A DNA stretch of 64,000 nt from Trinickia sp. Y13 (GCF_029522115.1 NZ_JAKWFK010000005.1:1-64000); one strand, 5' to 3'. Shown: positions 17,349 to 26,716, numbered from the stretch's first letter. Translations and numbers: made by a program. Notes: generated by a model not told the origin, from the letters alone.

Positions 17349-18263
17349 ATGTCGAGGAAACTGATCGCGGCCGCTATCGGCTGCACGATGTTGGCCGCCG
17401 CTTCGATGAAGCAAGCTCGAGCATTCGAAGGCGGTGTTTCCCCCTATCCCGCGGGCGCGGTCGGCACGAACATCGCCAATTTGCCGCCGATCCCGGGTTT
17501 GTTCGCGCTCGAGCAATTCAACTACAGTTTTGCGAACGGCCTTTACGGCAACGATGGCAAGAAGTTGCCGATCCCGTTCAAGACTTCGGTGTTTTCCGAA
17601 ACCACCCGTCTGCTCGCTTCGTATCCGTTTCACCTCCTCGGAGCGAACGTCTATACGCAGTTGGTCATTCCGGTCGTGTCGCTGCATACGAGCGTGTTCG
17701 GCCAGTCGAGCACGCAGGGCGGCTTGTCCAATATCACGCTGACGCCGGTGCTGCTGCAATGGCATCTCTCGCCTAACCTGACGATCGCGTCCGGCCTGGA
17801 CTTCGCGTTCGAGACGGGTTCCTACAGCCCGGTCAAGCCGAGCGTGGCGGTGGGCTACACCTCCGTGCAACCGGTGTTCTCGGTTCGCTACAACGTGCCC
17901 AATGGGATCGACGTCGCCATCGCGAACCGCCTGTTGCTCAACACGAAGAACGGCACGACGAACTACCGCTCGGGCGACGGCTACGTGGGGGAGTTCGAAG
18001 CCGGTTGGAACTTCGGCCCGTGGAAGCTCGGCGTGGTTGGCGCGTATCTGAATCAGTTCAGCGACGACAAGGCGAATGGCGTGAACGTAGGCAACCGCAT
18101 GCGCACCTTCGGCATCGGCCCGTCGATCGTCTACGACGCGCGAAGCTGGAACGTCAACCTCAACTATCAGCAAGGCATCTATGCCGCGAACACGGCCAAG
18201 AGCAGCAGCGTCTGGCTGAACATCGCCATCCCGTTGTGGCCGGGCTTCGGACGCAAAGGCTGA
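17349..18263 (+). CDS. Outer-membrane transporter, Phenol_MetA_deg family
   Basis: A 304-residue beta-barrel protein of the family found beside meta-cleavage pathway genes and thought to move hydrophobic aromatics across the outer membrane. It has a signal peptide (start 'MSRKLIAAAIGCTMLAAAS', cut near 'ARA-FEGG') and then alternating aromatic and polar strands, ending 'VWLNIAIPLWPGFGRKG'. The ATG follows GAGGAGA. It is the first gene of the aromatic operon. Confidence 0.82.
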   Translation: MSRKLIAAAIGCTMLAAASMKQARAFEGGVSPYPAGAVGTNIANLPPIPGLFALEQFNYSFANGLYGNDGKKLPIPFKTSVFSETTRLLASYPFHLLGANVYTQLVIPVVSLHTSVFGQSSTQGGLSNITLTPVLLQWHLSPNLTIASGLDFAFETGSYSPVKPSVAVGYTSVQPVFSVRYNVPNGIDVAIANRLLLNTKNGTTNYRSGDGYVGEFEAGWNFGPWKLGVVGAYLNQFSDDKANGVNVGNRMRTFGIGPSIVYDARSWNVNLNYQQGIYAANTAKSSSVWLNIAIPLWPGFGRKG

Positions 18264-18340
18264 GCCTCGCCGTGGGCCGGCGCGCGCCTATGAACGGGCC
18301 GTTGCCGGGCCGTCCGCAATTTCAACTAAGGCAACCCGCC

Positions 18341-19501
18341 ATGTTTCGCTACTTTCCTACCAATTACGTCTGGGACCTGTCCGTCAATCTCGCCATCGAA
18401 ATGGGCGCACGCATGGGCGAAATCGAGGATATGTGCGGGCCGCTGCAGGAAGCGGCCAAGCAGCCGGACGCGGACGGCACGCGTGCGTTTCGCGAGGCGT
18501 GGGTCAAGACGGCCGATCGACTCTGCGATCTGGCGGCCGAAGACGAAGCCCGAGGGCGCCTGCTGTCGGCCGGCGAGAAGTACAAGCGGGCCGCAATTTA
18601 TCTGATCACGGCCGAGCGCATGCTGGCCCACGATTCGGCAGGGCGCATCGATCTGTACCGCCGCTCGCTCGATATGTTCGACAGGGCAATCGCGCTCAAG
18701 GGCGAGAACTGCGAGCGCGTCTCGATTCCATACGGCGACAAGCATCTGTCGGGACTTCTCGTCAAAGCGCACCCGGCCGGCGCGCGCAGCCCGCTGCTCG
18801 TGCAAGTGAACGGGCTCGATTCGACGAAGGAGATGAAGTACTTCGTGGGATTGCCGGCGTGGCTCGCGGAGCGCGGCGTGTCTTCGCTGATCGTCGATCA
18901 ACCCGGAACCGGCGAAGCGCTGCGTCTGCACGGCCTGCATGCGCTCTACAACTCGGAAGTTTGGGCAAGCCGGATCGTCGATTGGCTGGAGCGGCGTGAG
19001 GACGTCGATCCCGAGCGCATCGGCATGGAAGGCGTCTCGCTGGGCGGCTACTACTGTCCGCGCGCAGTGGCCTTCGAGCCGCGCTTCGCCTGCGGCGTGG
19101 TGTGGGGCGCCAATCACGACTGGCGCGACGTGCAGAAAAAGCGCCTGCAGCGCGAAGGCGATTTCCCCGTGCCCCATTACTGGAAACACGTCTGCTGGGT
19201 CTGGGGCGCGAAAGACATCGACGACTTCATGCGCATCGCCGAGGACGTGCATCTGGACGGGGTGCTCGATCGCATCAAAGTGCCGTTCCTCGTCACCCAT
19301 GGCTCGAAGGATTCGCAGATCCCGGTCGCGTGGGCGCATCGCACGTACGAGCAGCTCGTGAACAGCCCGAAGCGCGAACTGAAGATTTTCACGGAACGCG
19401 AGGGTGGGGTGCAGCACTCGAGCTTCGATAACTCTATCAATGCGGGGCAGTTCATCGCCGACTGGGTGGCCGAGACGCTCGGCGGACGCACCGCACGTTG
19501 A
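18341..19501 (+). CDS. Alpha/beta hydrolase, 2,6-dihydroxypseudooxynicotine hydrolase-like
   Basis: A 386-residue enzyme. The helical N-terminal domain of about 130 residues is followed by an alpha/beta-hydrolase core. The nucleophile elbow is 'GVSLGGYY' (about residue 230), a catalytic Asp is likely in 'HGSKDSQIPV', and a His in 'GGVQHSSFD'. This architecture is that of 2,6-dihydroxypseudooxynicotine hydrolase and related C-C bond hydrolases, which cut an acyl chain from a hydroxylated aromatic ring. In this operon it may deacylate an aryl-ketone substrate or a ring-cleavage product. The ATG at 18341 is chosen for the family start; the open frame upstream overlaps the porin gene. Confidence 0.78.
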   Translation: MFRYFPTNYVWDLSVNLAIEMGARMGEIEDMCGPLQEAAKQPDADGTRAFREAWVKTADRLCDLAAEDEARGRLLSAGEKYKRAAIYLITAERMLAHDSAGRIDLYRRSLDMFDRAIALKGENCERVSIPYGDKHLSGLLVKAHPAGARSPLLVQVNGLDSTKEMKYFVGLPAWLAERGVSSLIVDQPGTGEALRLHGLHALYNSEVWASRIVDWLERREDVDPERIGMEGVSLGGYYCPRAVAFEPRFACGVVWGANHDWRDVQKKRLQREGDFPVPHYWKHVCWVWGAKDIDDFMRIAEDVHLDGVLDRIKVPFLVTHGSKDSQIPVAWAHRTYEQLVNSPKRELKIFTEREGGVQHSSFDNSINAGQFIADWVAETLGGRTAR

Positions 19502-19532
19502 CTCTTTCCTCTTTTTCAAGCGCGCAAATCTC

Positions 19533-20483
19533 ATGAACATCATCGGACTCGATACGCTCGTCTTCGGCGTGGACGACGTCACCGCCTGCAACCGCTATTT
19601 GATCGACTACGGCTTGCTGCCGATGCGCAGCGACGATCGCGGCGGCCGCTTCGAGGCGCTCGACGGTACAGGCATCGACATCATGCACCGTGACGATCCG
19701 ACCTTACCGCCCGCACTCGGCACGGCGAGCATGCTGCGCAAGACGATCTACGGCGTCGCCGACGCCGCGACGCTCGATGCGATCGCCGAGGAACTGCACC
19801 GCGACCGCGAGGTGCGCCGGCTCGCCGACGGCTCTGTCGAATCGGTCGACGACATGGGTTTCGTCATCGGCTTTCAGGTGACGCAACGCCGCGCGTTGTC
19901 CCTGCCCGCCGAGCCGGTGAACGCGCCCGGTGCGTCCGCGCAGCGCGCGCCCAATGTCGTGGCCGTGCGAGACGATATGGCGCTCACGCCGCGTACGCTT
20001 TCGCACGTCGTCTATTTCGTGCCCGATGCCGCCAAAGCGGAAGCGTTCTACGTGGAGCGTCTCGGGTTTCGCTGCACGGATCGCTTCACGGACGTCGGTC
20101 CGTTCCTGCAGCCGGCCGGCACGCTCGACCATCACACGTTGTTCATGATCCAGACACCGCCGTTCATGAAAGGCTGCGAGCACTTCACGTTCCACATGGG
20201 CGGGCCGACGGAAGTCTTGCAAGCCGGCACGCGTTTCGTCGCGAAGGGTTACCAGTCGTTCTGGGGACCCGGGCGCCACCGGTTCGGCTCGAACTGGTTC
20301 TGGTACTTCAACAGCCCGCTCGGCTGCCATGTCGAGTACGACGCCGACATGGACCTGCACGACGCAGCGTGGAGCGCGCGCGAAGCGCCGATGGGCGCCG
20401 ACACGTCGCAACTGTTCCTGTTTCAGCACCGCGAGAACTGGGCGCCGGGCGGTCCGCCGGCGGCGGGGGCGAAGGCCGATTAG
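19533..20483 (+). CDS. VOC-family protein resembling type I extradiol dioxygenase
   Basis: A 316-residue two-module vicinal-oxygen-chelate protein. The second module keeps a 2-His-1-carboxylate set: His in 'LSHVVYFVPDAAKAEAFY', His in 'TLDHHTLFMI' and Glu in 'LGCHVEYDADMD'. These are the Fe(II) ligands of extradiol ring-cleavage dioxygenases such as BphC. The N-terminal module ('LDTLVFGVDDVTACNRYL') is the non-catalytic half. It probably opens a dihydroxylated ring produced by the neighbouring flavin hydroxylase. Confidence 0.78.
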   Translation: MNIIGLDTLVFGVDDVTACNRYLIDYGLLPMRSDDRGGRFEALDGTGIDIMHRDDPTLPPALGTASMLRKTIYGVADAATLDAIAEELHRDREVRRLADGSVESVDDMGFVIGFQVTQRRALSLPAEPVNAPGASAQRAPNVVAVRDDMALTPRTLSHVVYFVPDAAKAEAFYVERLGFRCTDRFTDVGPFLQPAGTLDHHTLFMIQTPPFMKGCEHFTFHMGGPTEVLQAGTRFVAKGYQSFWGPGRHRFGSNWFWYFNSPLGCHVEYDADMDLHDAAWSAREAPMGADTSQLFLFQHRENWAPGGPPAAGAKAD

Positions 20484-20500
20484 CCGCGCAACATACCGCC

Positions 20501-20854
20501 ATGTCCAAGTCATTCCGTTCGATTCGCCTCGCGCACGTCGATGATCTGGCGGATCCCGGCACGCGGGGCTTCGATCCGGGCCGCGCGGGGCACGACACGC
20601 TGTTCGTCGTGCGCCGCGGCGCGTCGCTTCGCGCGTACCGCGACGCGTGCCCGCATTTCGGCGATACGCCGATGGCCTGGCGCAAGGACGCCTATTTGAA
20701 TGGCGACGGCACCCGCATCGTCTGCCACGCGCACGGCGCGCAGTTCGACATCGCGACCGGCGAATGCCTGCTCGGGCCGTGCCTCGGTCAGCGGCTGACA
20801 CCCGTCGAAATCGAAGTGACGAGCAGCGGCGACATCATGCTCATTTCGGCATGA
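20501..20854 (+). CDS. Rieske [2Fe-2S] ferredoxin-like protein
   Basis: A 117-residue protein with a complete Rieske cluster: Cys-x-His in 'ACPHFGDTPM' and Cys-x-x-His in 'IVCHAHGAQFD'. It is small and soluble, like the ferredoxin component of ring-hydroxylating dioxygenases, but no terminal oxygenase alpha subunit is present nearby. It may feed or reactivate the adjacent dioxygenase, as ferredoxins do for some extradiol enzymes, or serve an oxygenase elsewhere. Confidence 0.85.
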   Translation: MSKSFRSIRLAHVDDLADPGTRGFDPGRAGHDTLFVVRRGASLRAYRDACPHFGDTPMAWRKDAYLNGDGTRIVCHAHGAQFDIATGECLLGPCLGQRLTPVEIEVTSSGDIMLISA

Positions 20855-20896
20855 CACACCTACACCAAAACCAGATGTAAGAAGGAGACACCCGCA

Positions 20897-22027
20897 ATGA
20901 CCGCCCCTGTTCAACACGTCCTCGTCATAGGCGGAGGTTTCTCCGGCATGGCGACGGCGATTCAGTGCGCCAAGCTTGGTTTCACGGTCGATCTCGTCGA
21001 GATCGACCAAGGCTGGCGCTCCTATGGTGCGGGCATCAGCATCGGCGGCCCGACGCTGCGCGCGCTGCGCACGATCGGCGTGCTCGACGCCTTCTTCGAG
21101 CGCGGTCATGGCGGCGACGGCGTGAACCTGTTCACCGCAGGCGGCCACCCGATCGGCACGCTGCCGACGCCGCGCGTGGCCGGAGAAGACGTGCCCGGCG
21201 GCGGCGCGATCATGCGTCCGGCGCTGGCGGACATTCTCGCCAAGGCCACGCAGGCAGCCGGTGTGCGCGTGCGGCTCGGCTGCACGTTCACGGGGATCGA
21301 GCAGCGAAACGACCAGGCTCACGTGTCATTCACGGACGGCACGCAGGGCAGCTACGACCTGGTGGTCGGCGCCGACGGCCTCTATTCGAAGGTGCGCGAA
21401 GCCATATTCCCCGACGCGCCGAGGCCGCGTTACACCGGCCAAGGCGTGTGGCGCGCCGTGGTGCCGCGGCCGGCCGACATCGTGTGCGCGACGATGTGGC
21501 TGGGACAGAAGGTGAAGGCGGGCGTCAATCCCGTCTCGCAGAATGAGATGTACCTCTTCGTCACCGAGGACAGGCCGACCAACGAACACATCGATCCGGC
21601 CGCATGGCCGCGCATGCTGGCGGATTTGCTGGCACCGTTCACCGTGCCGGTGCTCCAGTCGATCCGCGCGCAGCTCGGGCCGCAATCGCACTGCAACTAT
21701 CGTCCGCTCGAAAGCCTGCTGCTGCCGCAGCCCTGGTTCAACTCGCGCGTGGTGCTCGTCGGCGATGCGGTGCATGCCACGACGCCGCATATGGCGGCAG
21801 GTGCGGGCATCGGGATCGAGGATGCGATCGTCCTTGCCGAAGAGTTGGGACGTGGGGCGACGGTCGAGGCCGCCTTGCAGGCATTTCAGACGCGTCGCTG
21901 GGAGCGCTGCCGCATGGTGGTGGAAAACTCCGGGCGTCTCGGCGAGATCGAGATCGCCGGCGGCGACAAAGCGGAGCACACGCGCATCATGCGCGAGACC
22001 CATATGCGTCTCGCGCAGCCGATTTGA
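20897..22027 (+). CDS. FAD-dependent aromatic hydroxylase (group A flavin monooxygenase)
   Basis: A 376-residue flavoprotein of the p-hydroxybenzoate/salicylate hydroxylase family. It has 'VLVIGGGFSGMATAIQCAKLG' for the FAD dinucleotide fold, 'DLVVGADGLYSKVR' for the DG motif and 'VLVGDAVHATTPHMAAGAGIGIEDA' for the GD motif. It likely uses NAD(P)H and oxygen to hydroxylate the ring before cleavage. AAGGAG precedes the ATG. It lies between the Rieske ferredoxin and the MFS carrier. Confidence 0.88.
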   Translation: MTAPVQHVLVIGGGFSGMATAIQCAKLGFTVDLVEIDQGWRSYGAGISIGGPTLRALRTIGVLDAFFERGHGGDGVNLFTAGGHPIGTLPTPRVAGEDVPGGGAIMRPALADILAKATQAAGVRVRLGCTFTGIEQRNDQAHVSFTDGTQGSYDLVVGADGLYSKVREAIFPDAPRPRYTGQGVWRAVVPRPADIVCATMWLGQKVKAGVNPVSQNEMYLFVTEDRPTNEHIDPAAWPRMLADLLAPFTVPVLQSIRAQLGPQSHCNYRPLESLLLPQPWFNSRVVLVGDAVHATTPHMAAGAGIGIEDAIVLAEELGRGATVEAALQAFQTRRWERCRMVVENSGRLGEIEIAGGDKAEHTRIMRETHMRLAQPI

Positions 22028-22042
22028 TCGAACGGAGGCACG

Positions 22043-23248
22043 ATGGAAACGAATCTCTCGCCGGCGACCCCGGCGCATGGCAACGTGGCAGCCGGATCGG
22101 ATGCCGCCGCGCAACTCGGCGCGCTTGGCACCGCCGCGGTGATGATCGCGCATTGTGCCGGTATGGTCGACCTCGTCGCCTTGCCGGTCTGGGTCGGCAC
22201 GCTGATAGGCTCGTATCGGCTCGATCCGCAACAAGCAGGCTTGCTCGTGACGCTGTTCCTGGCTGGCGCCGTGCTGAGCAGTCTGTTCTTCTTCCCGCGC
22301 GTCAATCGCCTGCCGGCGCGCGCGATGGTTACCATCGGCTTCGGCGTCGCGACGCTCGCGTTCCTCGGCACCGTATCGTTCGGCGGATATGCCGCGATGG
22401 CCGCGCTGCACGCCGTCGCGGGCCTCGCCGCCGGATGCGCTTTGAGCTTCACGCATGGCACGATCGGACGCAGCCGCAATCCGCATCGTCTGTTCGCCAT
22501 CGCGGGCCTCGCGTTGGGCATTTTCGCTATCGCATTTCTCGGGGCAACGCCTGGGCTGATTGCGGCGCATGGCGGCTCCACGCTGTTTCGCGTTTTTGCA
22601 GGCCTGATGGGCGTTGCGACGATTGCATGCGCGCTCGCGTTTCCGTCGCTTCGAACGCGGCGCGGCAAGGCGACGGCCGACGAACCGCGTTTCGAGCGCG
22701 CCATCTGGTTCGGCATGGCCGGCGTCGGTTGCATGGGCTTGACCCAGGCGATGCTGTTCAGCTTCATCCAGCGCATCGGCCTCGACCGCGGCTTCGGCTT
22801 GAACGCGGTGACCGCGACGCTGATTGCGCTCGGCTTGGTCAACCTCTTTCCAGCACCTGTTGCAGGACTGCTCGAAACGCGGGTTCCGGGCCGCCGGGTC
22901 GTGCAGGCGGGGCCCGTCGTTCAAGCCGTGCTCGCGCTGGTTATCACGCAAAGCGTGGCGTTCGGCCCGTATGCGGCGGCCACCTCTGTTTTCGCCGCGG
23001 TCATGATCTTCACCCATACCTTCGCGTTCGGCATCTTGGCCCGCGTCGACCGAACCGGCCGCGCCGTTGCAGCGACGCCGGCGATGCTGATGACGGGCGC
23101 CGCGATCGGCCCCGTGCTCGGCGGCACGCTCGTCAAGCAGGCAGGCTACGGCAGCTTGGGGATCGCGGCGGCGCTGATCACCGCCGCAGCCGTGCTTTGC
23201 TTCTCGCGCCTCGAACGCGCGCCCTCTTTGTCAGGAGTCCAAGCTTGA
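22043..23248 (+). CDS. MFS transporter
   Basis: A 401-residue membrane protein with about 12 hydrophobic helices and a 40-residue N-terminal lead. It belongs to the major facilitator superfamily. In this operon it is the likely inner-membrane uptake or efflux route for the aromatic substrate, paired with the outer-membrane protein of the first gene. Its stop overlaps the TTG start of the next gene (TTGA). Confidence 0.85.
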   Translation: METNLSPATPAHGNVAAGSDAAAQLGALGTAAVMIAHCAGMVDLVALPVWVGTLIGSYRLDPQQAGLLVTLFLAGAVLSSLFFFPRVNRLPARAMVTIGFGVATLAFLGTVSFGGYAAMAALHAVAGLAAGCALSFTHGTIGRSRNPHRLFAIAGLALGIFAIAFLGATPGLIAAHGGSTLFRVFAGLMGVATIACALAFPSLRTRRGKATADEPRFERAIWFGMAGVGCMGLTQAMLFSFIQRIGLDRGFGLNAVTATLIALGLVNLFPAPVAGLLETRVPGRRVVQAGPVVQAVLALVITQSVAFGPYAAATSVFAAVMIFTHTFAFGILARVDRTGRAVAATPAMLMTGAAIGPVLGGTLVKQAGYGSLGIAAALITAAAVLCFSRLERAPSLSGVQA

Positions 23249-24066
23249 AATCCATTCGCCGATTCGTCGATCTTTCGATCTATCTCGAGAACGATGTGCT
23301 ATCGGATCCGCCGCCGCTCGCGCCGAAGATCACCTACCAGAAGCATGGCGACACATTGCCGGAATTCATGGCGATGTTGCCGGGCACGAAGCCGGAGGAC
23401 TATCCCGATGGCGAGGCGGCCGCCGCGGAATGGGTCACGCTGACCACTCACAGCGGCACGCATCTCGACGCGCCCTGGCATTTCCATTCGACGATGGATG
23501 CAAGCCTGGGCGAGGCGAAGCCTTCGATCACGATCGATCAGGTGCCGCTGGAGTGGTGCTTCCAGCCCGGCGTCAAGCTCGATTTTCGTCACCTGCCCGA
23601 TGGCTACGTCGTCACGGCTGCCGACGTGGAGGCGGAACTCGCGCGCATCGGCTGTGCGCTTCAGCCGCTCGACATCGTCATAGTGAACACGCGGGCGGGT
23701 TCCCGCTACGGGCATAGCGATTACGTCAATGCGGGTTGCGGCATGGGCTACGAGGCAACCATGTATCTGCTGGAGCGCGGCGTGCGGCTAACCGGCACCG
23801 ACGCATGGAGTTGGGATGCGCCGTTCTCGTACACGGCGAAGAAAATTGCGGAAACGGGCGATACGTCGCTGATCTGGGAGGGGCACAAGGCGGGGCGAGA
23901 CATCGGCTATTGCCATCTGGAGAAACTGCACAACCTCGAAGCGTTGCCGCCGACGGGCTTCATGATCAGTTGTTTTCCGCACAAGATTCGAGGCGCATCG
24001 GCCGGATGGACGCGCGCCGTTGCGATCCTCGATGGTGCCCATACCAACGGAGAGGTAGCAGCATGA
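23245..24066 (+). CDS. Cyclase-family metal-dependent hydrolase (kynurenine-formamidase fold)
   Basis: A 273-residue protein of the cyclase/KynB family. The zinc motif HSGTHLDAPWHF (about residues 71-82) is the HxGTHxDxPxH signature. Such enzymes hydrolyse amide, lactone or carbonyl bonds in several aromatic and isatin pathways. The start is a TTG at 23245: it begins the family N-terminus, lies after AGGAG and overlaps the MFS stop. The long open frame upstream (from 21604) is the shadow of the flavin hydroxylase and MFS genes. Confidence 0.85.
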   Translation: MKSIRRFVDLSIYLENDVLSDPPPLAPKITYQKHGDTLPEFMAMLPGTKPEDYPDGEAAAAEWVTLTTHSGTHLDAPWHFHSTMDASLGEAKPSITIDQVPLEWCFQPGVKLDFRHLPDGYVVTAADVEAELARIGCALQPLDIVIVNTRAGSRYGHSDYVNAGCGMGYEATMYLLERGVRLTGTDAWSWDAPFSYTAKKIAETGDTSLIWEGHKAGRDIGYCHLEKLHNLEALPPTGFMISCFPHKIRGASAGWTRAVAILDGAHTNGEVAA

Positions 24067-24659
24067 GGTTTGCTTCGATACGTCGTGTCGTGACCGGCCA
24101 TGACGCGAACGGGCGCGCAATCGTCGCATCCGATGGCCCGCTTCCCACCGTGGTGGAGATCGCCGCCATTCCAGGCACGGTGTTCCACGAAGTGTGGAGT
24201 ACGTCGGAGACGCCGGCTGCCGTGAACAACGCGCCCGATCCCACGACGGGCCCGCTGACGTTGTCGCCGCCTAAGCAAGGCACGCGGATGCGCTTCGTCG
24301 ACATTCCGCCCGATACCGCGGAATTCCTCGCACATGGTGCGACGAAAATGCACGCGGCGTTCAGCGAAGTGGGTGACGCCGATGCGTCGACGGTGAAGGC
24401 CAATTCGCCGCATCCTCTGATGCATCGCACGGAGTCGATCGACTACGGCGTGGTGATTGAAGGCGAGATGACGTTGATTCTCGACGATGCCGAGATTGCA
24501 TTGGCACCTGGCAGCGTTGTCGTTCAGCGGGGGACCAACCATGCCTGGGCGAATCGCTCCGGACGTCCATGCCGGATGCTGTTCGTGCTGATCGACGGGA
24601 CATACGATCCGGCGATTGCCGCCGCGCTCGCCGCGTCTGCGGAAGGGAGCGCACGATGA
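24063..24659 (+). CDS. Cupin-domain protein
   Basis: A 198-residue protein with a single cupin barrel in its C-terminal half. The core is 'HRTESIDYGVVIEGEMTLILDDAEIALAPGSVVVQRGTNHAWANRSG': motif 1 keeps one His and Glu-like positions, motif 2 has 'RGTNHAW'. The N-terminal half is a beta-rich region typical of cupins in catabolic operons. It may be a dioxygenase, isomerase or sensor; the metal set is incomplete, so an enzymatic role is uncertain. ATGA overlaps join it to the genes on both sides. Confidence 0.75.
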   Translation: MRFASIRRVVTGHDANGRAIVASDGPLPTVVEIAAIPGTVFHEVWSTSETPAAVNNAPDPTTGPLTLSPPKQGTRMRFVDIPPDTAEFLAHGATKMHAAFSEVGDADASTVKANSPHPLMHRTESIDYGVVIEGEMTLILDDAEIALAPGSVVVQRGTNHAWANRSGRPCRMLFVLIDGTYDPAIAAALAASAEGSAR

Positions 24660-25663
24660 AATTCGCCACTGTGCCCGATGGCGGCACCGATGGCCGCTTA
24701 CTGCTTGTGTCGCGCGACCTTCGCCATGCCGTCGAGGCTTCGCCGATCGCACGCAGCTTGCTCGATGCGCTCGAGCGCTGGGAGGAAGTCGTTCCCGACC
24801 TGCAAGCCCGCTATGAAGCGCTGAACGCCGGTTGCGTCCCGCAGGCGCATCCGTTCGACCCTTCGGCATGCGCCGCCCCCTTGCCGCGCAGCCCGCAGTG
24901 GTGCGACGCCTCGGCGTTTCTCAATCACGGCCGCCTGATGGAACAGGCGTTCAATACACCGCCGATTCCCGAATTCGACACCGTGCCGGTCATGTATCAA
25001 GGCGCGAGCGACGATTTCCTCGGCCCGATGAGCGATGTACCGCTGCCCGACGAGGCCGACGGCATCGATTTCGAAGGTGAATTCGGGGTCGTGGTGGGGC
25101 GCGTGCCGATGGGCGTATCGGCTACCGATGCGCTCGAGCACGTGCGCCTGATCGTCCAGCTCAACGACTGGAGCCTGCGGGCTTACGGGCCGCGCGAGAT
25201 GAAGACCGGCTTTGGATTCCTGCAGGCCAAACCGTCCACGAGTTTCGCCGCCGTTGCCGTCACGCCCGACGAACTCGGTGCGCACTGGCGTGACGGTCGT
25301 GTCCATCTGACACTGCATGTGCAATGGAACGATCGGTGGTTCGGGCATCCGCATGGCCGCGAAATGAATTTCGGCTTCGACGAACTCATCGCACATGCGG
25401 CGCGCACGCGCAGGCTGTCGGCGGGGACGATCATGGGGTCCGGCACAGTATCGAACGTCAGCCGCGACGCGGGCTCGGCGTGCATTGCGGAGCGTCGCGT
25501 GATCGAGATGATCGACGAAGGCAACGTGCACACGCGTTTCATGCGCTTCGGCGAACGGGTGAGAATGACGGCCCGCGACGAGTCGGGGCGCGCGCCGTTC
25601 GGGACGATCGATCAGCGGGTCGTATGCGCGTCGAGTGCGGGCAACGAGGAGTCGAAGTCGTGA
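24656..25663 (+). CDS. Fumarylacetoacetate hydrolase-family protein
   Basis: A 335-residue FAH-family enzyme. The acidic metal site is visible as 'GIDFEGEFGVVVGR' (about residues 136-149: E-x-E), with 'LNDWSLRAY' and 'GSGTVSN' following at the usual distances. Family members hydrolyse the C-C bond of acylpyruvates or decarboxylate/hydrate oxo-acids, the step after ring opening. It sits after the cyclase and cupin genes and overlaps the next gene in a GTGA junction. Confidence 0.86.
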   Translation: MKFATVPDGGTDGRLLLVSRDLRHAVEASPIARSLLDALERWEEVVPDLQARYEALNAGCVPQAHPFDPSACAAPLPRSPQWCDASAFLNHGRLMEQAFNTPPIPEFDTVPVMYQGASDDFLGPMSDVPLPDEADGIDFEGEFGVVVGRVPMGVSATDALEHVRLIVQLNDWSLRAYGPREMKTGFGFLQAKPSTSFAAVAVTPDELGAHWRDGRVHLTLHVQWNDRWFGHPHGREMNFGFDELIAHAARTRRLSAGTIMGSGTVSNVSRDAGSACIAERRVIEMIDEGNVHTRFMRFGERVRMTARDESGRAPFGTIDQRVVCASSAGNEESKS

Positions 25664-26610
25664 GAGTGCTCGTGACCGGGGCGGGTGGATTCGTCGGGAC
25701 CGCGCTCGTCGAGCGATTGCTACGCGATGGTCTCGCCACTGCCGGCGACGTCTCGGAGCTAGTGCTGATCGACCGGCAATCCGGTGGGCCGTACAGCGAC
25801 GCACGAATCACTGAGCTGGCCGGCGATTTCAGTCGCCCGGAGACCCTCGATCCGTTACTGTCGAAACCGGTCGACGTCGTCTTCCATTTGGCCAGCATGC
25901 CCGGCGCGCAGGCGGAAGCCGAACCCGCCGAAGGCGATCGCGTGAACTTGTGGGGCATGCTCGCGCTGTTCGAGCGCCTTGCCAAACAGGCGACGGAGCA
26001 TGGGCGGGTGGCACGCGTGGTTTATGCCAGCAGCGTTGCAGTGTACGGCGACGCGCTGCCAGCGGCGATGGACGAGCACACCGCGGCGCGGCCGACAACC
26101 AGCTATGGCACGCACAAGCTGATCGGTGAACTCGTGCTAGCTGACTGGACGCGGCGCGGGAAGCTGGATGGCCGCGCGTTGCGCCTGCCGGGAATCGTGG
26201 CGCGTCCCGAACGCTCCGCGGGCCATGGCTCCGCCTTCATGAGCCAGATCTTTCGCGCGGCACAGCGAGGCGAAGCCTATACGTGCCCGGTCTCGCCATC
26301 GGCAATGGTGTGGTGGATGTCGCGTGTATGTTGCGTCGATAACCTGCTGCGAGCCGCACGCTTGGCTTCGGAAGGCTCGCCTGCGGGCCGGGTTTGGATG
26401 CCGCCGGTGTTGCATCTTTCCGTCCAAGCGATTGTCGATGCGCTGGTGCGGCGCTTTGGTGCGTTCGAGATCGACTATGCTCCCGTCGATCGGATCGAGC
26501 GGCTCTTCGGACGGCAGCCGCCGTTTGACGACCGTCACGCGATGGAAGCCGGATTCGTCCATGACGGGACGGTCGACGCGCTCGTTGTACGGGCGCTCGA
26601 GTTGGAATAG
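25660..26610 (+). CDS. NAD-dependent epimerase/dehydratase, DenD-like
   Basis: A 316-residue extended short-chain dehydrogenase. 'RVLVTGAGGFVGTALVERLL' is the NAD-binding GxxGxxG, 'VVYASSVAVYGD' carries the catalytic Ser, and 'SYGTHKLIGE' the YxxxK. Overall it resembles D-erythronate dehydrogenase-type proteins. It starts at a GTG overlapping the FAH stop and is the last gene of the operon. Its role may be oxidation of a hydroxy-acid fragment released by the upstream hydrolases. Confidence 0.82.
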   Translation: MRVLVTGAGGFVGTALVERLLRDGLATAGDVSELVLIDRQSGGPYSDARITELAGDFSRPETLDPLLSKPVDVVFHLASMPGAQAEAEPAEGDRVNLWGMLALFERLAKQATEHGRVARVVYASSVAVYGDALPAAMDEHTAARPTTSYGTHKLIGELVLADWTRRGKLDGRALRLPGIVARPERSAGHGSAFMSQIFRAAQRGEAYTCPVSPSAMVWWMSRVCCVDNLLRAARLASEGSPAGRVWMPPVLHLSVQAIVDALVRRFGAFEIDYAPVDRIERLFGRQPPFDDRHAMEAGFVHDGTVDALVVRALELE

Positions 26611-26716
26611 GTGCTGTTCGATCGCTGCGTGCGGCACCCACGTCGTTCTCGGTGAAGTCGATACGGAGCGATCAATCTGTCCGATTGAATGAAGCGCGCG
26701 CAATGTCGCAAGAACG

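Noticed and set aside
21326-23017. 563-codon minus-strand frame opposite the flavin hydroxylase and MFS genes
   Set aside because: It is low-complexity Arg/Ala/Glu-rich without motifs, while the plus strand encodes two recognisable proteins.
21604-23244. Upstream part of the long plus-strand frame that ends as the cyclase gene
   Set aside because: Only the last 273 codons match a protein family; the rest is a shadow of the hydroxylase and MFS genes.
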